NCBI GenBank assembly: GCA_007131525.1 | Contig: SLQK01000253.1 | Coordinates: forward strand, 1 to 16,265 | Length of the DNA: 16,265 bases | Source: Nitriliruptoraceae bacterium | GTDB lineage: Bacteria; Actinomycetota; Nitriliruptoria; Nitriliruptorales; Nitriliruptoraceae | Direction: 5' to 3' | Shown here: in pieces, positions 11,495 to 16,265 of the stretch | Layout: each line of letters starts with the position of its first letter | Position numbering within the stretch: the stretch's first letter is position 1 | Program-made: the position numbers and the translations under genes | The notes under the pieces: model-generated | Databases searched by the model: none | Told to the model about the DNA's origin: nothing | Seen by the model: only the letters and a program-made list of their open reading frames with translations

Positions 11495-13303
11495 GTGCAC
11501 CCCACCATGACCGTGCCCCGTCGAGGCACGGTCGCCTGCCCTCGGCGGCTCGGGCACGGATCACTGGCCCTGCTGTCGCTCGGCCTGCTGCTCGGACTGC
11601 TCCTCGTGGGGAGCGCGGCGCCCGCGTCGGCGCACGCCTCGCTCGTCGATGGTCGGCCGGCGGACCGGGCTGCGCTGGATGCGGCGCCGACCGAGGTCTC
11701 CCTCACCTTCAGCGAGCCCGTGACACTGCCCAGCGGCGGCCTCCGGGTCCTGGATGCCGAGGCCCGGCGAGTCGACCTCGGTCCGGTCGACACCGGCGAC
11801 GCCCGCGTCGTCGCCGTGGCGCTCCCGGCGGACCTGCCCGACGGGGCCTACGTCGTCAGCTACCGGGTGATCTCCGCGGACAGCCACCCCGTCGGTGGGG
11901 TGCGCACCTTCACCGTCGGTGACGGCGTGGCGGAGGTGGCGGCCACGACGCTGGCCATGATCGCCGATGACGCTACGGCGGTCGCGGCACGGCGCACGGG
12001 GCAGCTGCTCCGGGGCCTCGGGTACGGCGCCCTGCTCCTGGCCGCCGGTGCGGCGCTGACGGGGTGGTTGCTCGTCCGACGCGCGACGGACCGGGCGGTC
12101 GCCCACCGGCTGGCGGTGTGGTCGGCGCTGGTCGGCGTGGCCGTCTCCCTGGTCGGGGTCCCCGTCCAGGCTGTCGCGGTGACCGGCGAGCTCAGTGCCG
12201 GCTGGTCCGCGGTCAGCCTGTGGGAGACGGCAACCTCCAGCTTCGGGGTCGCCAGCATCGTCCGTGCAGCCCTGCTCGCTGTGCTCGCGACCGTCCTCCT
12301 GGCGGGACTGCCGGCCGTGCTGGCAGCGACGGTGGCGCTCGGCGCGCTCAGCACGGTGGTGTTGGACGGGCACCAGCGCAGCGTTCCCCCCACCTGGTTG
12401 CTGGTCACGGGTGATCTGGTGCACGTGGCCGCTGCAGCGGTGTGGTTCGGTGGTCTGGTGGTGGTGGCAGCGGTCGTCTCCCGTCGCGCGTCCCCCCCCG
12501 AGCCGGTCCCGGCCGCCGAGCTGGTGGCCCGGTTCAGCGGCGCCGCGCTGGTGGCGGTCGTGCTGGTCGCCGCCGCGGGTGCGGCCATGGCGTGGCCGTT
12601 GGTGGGTCGGCCTGCGGCGCTGGTCGGCACCTCCTACGGGCGCACGTTGCTGGTCAAGCTGGCGGCGGTGGGTGTCGTGGTGCTGATCGCCGCCTACAAC
12701 CGCTACCGGCTGGTGCCGGCGATCGTCGCGGCTACGCCCCGCGACGGCGGTGCCCAGGACGCTGCCGAGCCTGTCCTCGGCGCGCCCAGCGTCGCGGCCG
12801 CCGGGTCGTCGGTCGCGCTCAGCGCCGACCCGCAGCATGACCGCGCCAGCACGGCCTGGTCTCGGCTGCAGCGCACGCTCCGGGTGGAGATCGCCCTGCT
12901 CAGCGTGGTGCTGCTGCTGACCGGGGTGCTGGCCACGACCCAGCCAGCCGCCGAGGCGGCCGGGTTCGGCGGGGTCTTCGAGACCACCACCGCCCTGGGC
13001 GATGAGCTCGAGCTGGACCTGGTGGTCGACCCCAACGTCGTGGGTCGCAACACCCTCCATCTCTACGTCCTCGACGCCACGGGTCGGCCGAGCGAGACGG
13101 TGGAGGACCTTCGGGTGGAGCTCGTCTTCGTGCCCGCCGGGGTCGGTCCGATCCGGATCGAGCCCTTCTTCGCCGGGCCCGGGCACTGGATCGCGACCAC
13201 CGAGGCGCTGTCCTTCGCCGGTGACTGGGAGGTGCGGGTCATCGCCGGGATCGACCGCTTCACCGAGGAGTCCACCACCGTGACCGTGCCCGTGGCACCC
13301 TGA
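11495..13303 (+). CDS. copper resistance CopC-CopD fusion with C-terminal YtkA-like domain
   Basis: 602 residues. A signal peptide ends at PASA, exposing His47 as the mature N-terminus (HASLVDGRPAD), exactly as in CopC copper-binding proteins. The CopC beta-sandwich runs to about 140 and carries the second site, Asp129 and His131, in SADSHPVGGVRTF. A CopD domain follows with about eight membrane helices (about 160-495), including GDLVHVAAAAVWFGGL and YNRYRLVP, typical of CopD/YcnJ proteins. The final 110 residues outside the last helix (FGGVFETTTALGDELELDLVVDPNVVGRN...) look like a YtkA/FixH-type beta domain. The family is linked to copper binding in the cell envelope and import across the membrane, as for B. 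subtilis YcnJ. A 45-residue low-complexity loop precedes the last helix. The gene leads a module with a YcnI-like protein 59 bases downstream. Confidence 0.93.
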   Translation: MHPTMTVPRRGTVACPRRLGHGSLALLSLGLLLGLLLVGSAAPASAHASLVDGRPADRAALDAAPTEVSLTFSEPVTLPSGGLRVLDAEARRVDLGPVDTGDARVVAVALPADLPDGAYVVSYRVISADSHPVGGVRTFTVGDGVAEVAATTLAMIADDATAVAARRTGQLLRGLGYGALLLAAGAALTGWLLVRRATDRAVAHRLAVWSALVGVAVSLVGVPVQAVAVTGELSAGWSAVSLWETATSSFGVASIVRAALLAVLATVLLAGLPAVLAATVALGALSTVVLDGHQRSVPPTWLLVTGDLVHVAAAAVWFGGLVVVAAVVSRRASPPEPVPAAELVARFSGAALVAVVLVAAAGAAMAWPLVGRPAALVGTSYGRTLLVKLAAVGVVVLIAAYNRYRLVPAIVAATPRDGGAQDAAEPVLGAPSVAAAGSSVALSADPQHDRASTAWSRLQRTLRVEIALLSVVLLLTGVLATTQPAAEAAGFGGVFETTTALGDELELDLVVDPNVVGRNTLHLYVLDATGRPSETVEDLRVELVFVPAGVGPIRIEPFFAGPGHWIATTEALSFAGDWEVRVIAGIDRFTEESTTVTVPVAP

Positions 13304-13352
13304 CGCGTGCGATGCGGGCAGACCGTTGCCCGTTCCCGACCGTCCCGCCTCC

Positions 13353-13356
13353 GGAG
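13353..13356 (+). promoter_or_regulatory. ribosome binding site choosing the ycnI-like start
   Basis: GGAG lies six bases before GTG 13363 and gives a normal signal peptide; the upstream ATG 13312 has no such site and would add 17 residues rich in Pro and Cys. Confidence 0.55.
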
Positions 13357-13362
13357 CTCACC

Positions 13363-14235
13363 GTGACCGACCCCCGAACCCTCACCGCGACGGTGTGGAC
13401 CCGCCGTCGGCGTGGCCTGGCCACGCTCGTGCTCGGCGCGCTGCTGGCCGTCGTGACCGCGCTGCCGGCGGCGGCGCACCCGTTCCTGCGTGGTGGGGGT
13501 GAGGTCCCGGTCGACTCGCTGGCCACCGTCACCCTGGACCTCGCCCACGGGTGCGGCACCGAGGCCGCCGGGGCTGGACAGGACACGCTCGAGGTCGCGC
13601 TGGAGGTTCCCGACTGGCTGCGCATCGTGACGGTGGCCGACCACCCCGGCTACGTCCACGACCTCGAGGTCGACGAGGGGCGGATCGCCGTGGTGACCTG
13701 GACCGCAGCCGACGCCCCCGAGCCGGCGCCGGCCTTCGACCTGGACGTGGTGGCCAGCGGCACCCCCGGGGAGACCCGCCACCTCGCCGTCTTCCAGGGC
13801 TGTGCCGACAGCTCCTACCGGTGGATCGGGACGCCCGACGAGCCCGCTGACGACCCGGCGATCAACGTCCGTCTCGTCGCGGCGGATCCCGATCGGCCGG
13901 CCCCGCCGCCGGAGCCGATCACGGATCCGGACGACGAGGGGTCCACGACCGCGGACGATGCGGACACCGACCTCGACGGTGAGGGCAGCCTCGACGACCT
14001 GGCGGCGACCGACGATCCGGCGACCGACGATGACGAGGTCGCGGACCCCACCGATCCCGCCGAGGACGAGGCCAACGACCTGCCCGGCGACGCCGAGCCG
14101 GAGGCAGCCACCGAGGGCGGTGCCGACGCCAACCTGGGCCGCGTGCTGGCCTGGGTCGGTGGTGTCCTCGCCGTGCTCGCGGCCGCCGGCCTGCTGTTCC
14201 TGGTGCTGCCGGCGCGCCGCCGCGCTGACGGGTGA
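13363..14235 (+). CDS. YcnI-like (DUF1775) copper-associated protein with acidic stalk
   Basis: 290 residues. A signal peptide with an RRRR n-region ends at PAAA, so the mature protein would start with His39 (HPFLRGGG); YcnI proteins bind Cu(II) through this N-terminal His. The DUF1775 domain (about 39-175) shows TVTLDLAHGCGTEAAG, the DTLEVALEVPDWL strand pair and a late SSYRWIGTPDE segment whose Trp may be the other conserved binding residue. About 75 residues dominated by Asp, Glu, Thr and Ala follow (about 185-260), then one membrane helix (about 263-283) and a basic tail ARRRADG. This stalk-plus-anchor tethers the domain outside the cell; there is no sortase motif. It lies between CopC-CopD and a membrane protein, with a GTGA overlap downstream, matching the ycnJ-ycnI pairing of Bacillus. 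Confidence 0.87.
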   Translation: MTDPRTLTATVWTRRRRGLATLVLGALLAVVTALPAAAHPFLRGGGEVPVDSLATVTLDLAHGCGTEAAGAGQDTLEVALEVPDWLRIVTVADHPGYVHDLEVDEGRIAVVTWTAADAPEPAPAFDLDVVASGTPGETRHLAVFQGCADSSYRWIGTPDEPADDPAINVRLVAADPDRPAPPPEPITDPDDEGSTTADDADTDLDGEGSLDDLAATDDPATDDDEVADPTDPAEDEANDLPGDAEPEAATEGGADANLGRVLAWVGGVLAVLAAAGLLFLVLPARRRADG

Positions 14236-15293
14236 GCTGGCCTGGTCGGGCGGTCCTGCTCGCGCTGCTCACGCTGGCGGTGCTGGCCCCCGGCCATGCG
14301 GCGCTCGCCGACCCGGCGAGGCCGACCCACTTCCGCTCGCACGTGGACGGGGTCGTCACCGCTGACGGGACACCCGTCGCCGGGGTGATGGCCGAGGTGG
14401 TCGGCGGCGACGCCTACCTGGTGCTCACCGTCCCGTCCGGGCGGCTGGTCGAGGTGCTCGGGTACGAGGGTGAGGCCTACCTCCGGTTCACCCCTGACGG
14501 GCGGGTGGAGGTGAACACCCGGTCGCCGGCCCGCTGGCTCAACGACGCGCGGTTCGGTGCCATGGACGTCGAGGTACCCGCCGGGGCCGATGCTGACGCG
14601 CCGCCGCAGTGGGAGCTTGTGGCCACCAGCGGCCGGTTCGCCTGGCACGACCACCGGATCCACTTCATGTCGCCGCGACTGCCGAGCGACGTCGATCCCC
14701 GCGCTGCCTCGCTGCAGGAGGTGTTCGCCTGGGAGGTCCCGCTCCTCCTCGACGGTGAGGACGCCCGGATCGAAGGGACGCTGGTGTGGCTCCCCGGGCC
14801 GTCCCCGGTCGTCCCGGTCGCGTGGCTCGTGGTGACGATCGCGGTCGCCGGCTGGCTGGCGGTCACGATGGCTCCACGCCGGGACGTCGTGGTGCTGGCG
14901 GTCGCCGTGCTCACGCTGCTCACCGGGGTGATCGCGGTGCTGCTGGCACCACCCGGCGCGGACACCGAACCCGCCCTGACCGTGCTGCCAGGCATCGCCG
15001 TCGCGCTCTGGTTCGTCGGCCGGCGTCAGCCGAGCACGTCGGCGGTCGGTGGCCTCCTCCGCGAGCTGGTGGGGATCCCGCTGCTCGCCTGGGGTCTGTG
15101 GTGGGCACCGACCTGGTGGCGTCCGGTGCCACCGGCCGCGCTCCCGATCGGGCTCGTGCGGTTGCTCGTCGCGGCAGCCCTCGCCGTTGGGCTCGCAGGG
15201 GTCGGAGCCGTGCTGTGGCGTGCCGCGGCGGCGGTCCCGTTCGACCGGGATCGTCGCCTGCCCCCGTCCGCGTCCGAGCGCTGCAGCCCGTGA
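14232..15293 (+). CDS. membrane protein of the copper module, family not recognised
   Basis: 353 residues from a GTG coupled to the ycnI-like stop (GTGA). A signal peptide (MSWPGRAVLLALLTLAVLAPGHAALA) is followed by an external domain of about 165 residues, predicted mostly beta, with repeated Val/Gly-Tyr strands (VEVLGYEGEAYLRFTPDGRVEVN). It contains the segment FAWHDHRIHFMSP: Trp138, His139, Asp140, His141, His144 and Met146 are all potential copper ligands or neighbours. About five membrane helices fill residues 193-335. I do not recognise the family with certainty. The close coupling with CopC-CopD and YcnI suggests a third component that receives or passes copper; this is inference from context and the His/Met motif. 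It ends five bases before the kinase gene on the other strand. Confidence 0.8.
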   Translation: MSWPGRAVLLALLTLAVLAPGHAALADPARPTHFRSHVDGVVTADGTPVAGVMAEVVGGDAYLVLTVPSGRLVEVLGYEGEAYLRFTPDGRVEVNTRSPARWLNDARFGAMDVEVPAGADADAPPQWELVATSGRFAWHDHRIHFMSPRLPSDVDPRAASLQEVFAWEVPLLLDGEDARIEGTLVWLPGPSPVVPVAWLVVTIAVAGWLAVTMAPRRDVVVLAVAVLTLLTGVIAVLLAPPGADTEPALTVLPGIAVALWFVGRRQPSTSAVGGLLRELVGIPLLAWGLWWAPTWWRPVPPAALPIGLVRLLVAAALAVGLAGVGAVLWRAAAAVPFDRDRRLPPSASERCSP

Positions 15294-15297
15294 CGGC

Positions 15298-16265
15298 TCA
15301 GGCCTCCTCGTCGTCCTCGTCCCCGTTGCCGTTGTCGGGCTCCGGCTCGGGCTCGGGCTCCGGTTCCACGGTCGGTGGGTCCTCCGGCTCGGGTTCGGGT
15401 TCGGGTTCGGGTCCGAGCGAGATGATGATCTCCACCGTCGTCCCGGGGTCCACCAGCTCGCCGGGAGCTGGCGACTGACTGATCACGAACCCCTCGCCGA
15501 CGGCGATGGAGTGCTGCCGGGCGTCGATCGAGGGCTCGAGACCGGCGTTGCGGATGGTGTCGAGCGCGTTGCTCTCCGAGAAGTTGACCACGCGTGGGAC
15601 CCGCACCTGCTCGATGCCGACGCTCACGGTGATGTCGACCGCGGTGCCCGGCGCCACCTCGTCGCCCGGGGCGGGGCTCTGGTCGAGCACGGTGCGTGGA
15701 TCGCTGTCCGGGTCCTCCTCCTCGGTCGTGCTCCCCAGGACCAGGCCGGCCTCGCGCAGCGCGGCCAGGGCGTCGTTCTCGCTGAGACCGACCAGCCGCG
15801 GGACCGTCACCAGCTCCTCGCCGGAGGAGATGACGAGGTCGACCGCGGTCCCCTCCTCCACCTCGCTGTCGGCCCCTGGGTCCTGGCGGATGACCCGGCC
15901 CTCCTCGACCTCGTCGCTCGGTTCCTCCGTGATGGTGCCGACCGTCAGCTCGGCGCGGACCAGGAGCTCCGTCGCCACCGCCTGGGTCTCGCCTACCACG
16001 TCCGGCACCGTGACCAGCTGGGGGTCGTCGGCGGCCAGCAGGTTCATCAGCGCGAACACCCCACCGACCAGGGCCAGGAGGCCGAGGACGACCAGCAGTG
16101 CGGCCACGAGGCCACGCCGGCGCCGCTCCTGCTCGTGGGTGCGCACGCCGCGGGTGCTCGGATCGGCGGCCAGCAGCGCCGTCTCGTCGGGTGGGAGCAC
16201 CGCCGGTGCCGTCACGGGCTGACCGACGCGGGCGTTGACGAGGTCGGTGCGCATCTCGCCCGCGC
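15298..16265 (-). CDS. pknB: PknB-type Ser/Thr protein kinase, transmembrane and PASTA region (partial)
   Basis: The frame is open to the window edge, so the gene is cut: codons before the internal ATG at 16254 read ..AGE, and AGEMRTDLVNARVGQPVTAPAVL is the usual end of a Hanks-type kinase domain and start of the juxtamembrane linker. In the numbering from that ATG, a basic segment (EQERRRR) and one helix (about 49-74) precede three external PASTA domains (about 81-145, 149-213 and 217-281), each with VP..VG/VN, an A..L...GL core, Q.PAPG and GT.V...(I/V)S.G. PASTA domains bind peptidoglycan fragments or lipid II; PknB phosphorylates division and wall-synthesis proteins. After the third PASTA comes an unusual 37-residue tail of Glu-Pro repeats ending DNGNGDEDDEEA. 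The kinase catalytic motifs are outside the window. A stand-alone PASTA protein starting at 16254 is less likely. Confidence 0.87.
   Translation of the reverse strand, partial: AGEMRTDLVNARVGQPVTAPAVLPPDETALLAADPSTRGVRTHEQERRRRGLVAALLVVLGLLALVGGVFALMNLLAADDPQLVTVPDVVGETQAVATELLVRAELTVGTITEEPSDEVEEGRVIRQDPGADSEVEEGTAVDLVISSGEELVTVPRLVGLSENDALAALREAGLVLGSTTEEEDPDSDPRTVLDQSPAPGDEVAPGTAVDITVSVGIEQVRVPRVVNFSESNALDTIRNAGLEPSIDARQHSIAVGEGFVISQSPAPGELVDPGTTVEIIISLGPEPEPEPEPEDPPTVEPEPEPEPEPDNGNGDEDDEEA
15335..15412. repeat. hexanucleotide repeat coding for Glu-Pro repeats
   Basis: Two tracts of near-perfect 6-bp units (GGCTCG and GGTTCG on the plus strand, about 15335-15366 and 15383-15412) separated by a short unique spacer. 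On the minus strand they encode the (Pro-Glu)n tail of the PASTA kinase. The units could change in number by replication slippage without breaking the frame. Confidence 0.7.

Noticed and set aside
11561..13186. 541-codon minus-strand open frame opposite the CopC-CopD gene
   Set aside because: Its composition (Arg, Gly, His, Gln, Asp) is that of antisense GC-rich DNA. The plus strand has signal peptide, copper ligands and membrane helices.
14100..14235. Sortase substrate signal at the end of the YcnI-like protein
   Set aside because: A helix and basic tail are present, but there is no LPXTG, LAXTG or similar pentapeptide before the helix, so it is a plain membrane anchor.
15335..15412. CRISPR or tandem regulatory repeat
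   Set aside because: The units are six bases, in frame, and encode Pro-Glu repeats within a gene; there are no spacers or conserved long repeats.
15298..16254. Complete stand-alone PASTA protein starting at the ATG at 16254
   Set aside because: The frame continues to the window edge with residues typical of the kinase C-lobe end (AGEMRTDL), so a kinase cut by the window is the better reading.

Overview
The window is very GC-rich, with GTG/TTG starts, ATGA/GTGA stop-start overlaps and almost no spacer DNA. The gene content (crgA, class E sortase, trpG/pabA, the C-terminal part of a PASTA-domain Ser/Thr kinase) is that of an actinobacterial chromosome near the origin-proximal cell-division/cell-wall cluster. 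The distances between these markers and the acidic extracytoplasmic tails are compatible with a deep-branching actinomycete (for example the Nitriliruptoria/Euzebya side of the phylum), but that placement is inference. No gap between genes exceeds about 205 bases. No rRNA, tRNA, CRISPR, insertion sequence or phage gene was seen.

Left part (1-2574): the 3' end of a nucleotide-sugar epimerase/decarboxylase overlaps a gamma-glutamyltransferase-like gene. A small zinc-ribbon membrane protein follows. A convergent intergenic region (2151-2301) is dense in inverted repeats and DnaA-box-like sequences. crgA is on the minus strand.

Middle part (2575-9252): a class E sortase and a one-helix membrane protein (ATGA-coupled) run convergently into a polyprenyl diphosphate synthase. 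Divergent from that is a degenerate acyl-CoA-ligase-like gene, GTGA-coupled to or just upstream of trpG/pabA. trpG converges, through a perfect 11-bp hairpin, on a two-gene minus-strand operon encoding a site-2-type intramembrane metalloprotease and a PDZ-Lon-like (YlbL-type) serine protease.

Right part (9253-16265): a protein of the bacterial eRF1-like (baeRF, Rv2629-like) family is coupled to a TPR-like protein. Then comes a three-gene copper module: a CopC-CopD-YtkA-like fusion, a YcnI/DUF1775 protein with an acidic stalk and membrane anchor, and a membrane protein of unrecognised family with a His/Met-rich motif. At the right edge, convergent with the copper module, is the transmembrane and triple-PASTA part of a PknB-type kinase whose catalytic domain lies outside the window.

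Functionally the window mixes division and envelope control (CrgA, sortase, PASTA kinase, membrane proteases, prenyl-lipid synthesis), folate/tryptophan amidotransferase, probable translation-related factors and copper handling. Most interesting for follow-up are the adenylation-domain pseudoenzyme next to trpG, the third copper-module protein, and the palindrome/DnaA-box cluster beside crgA.
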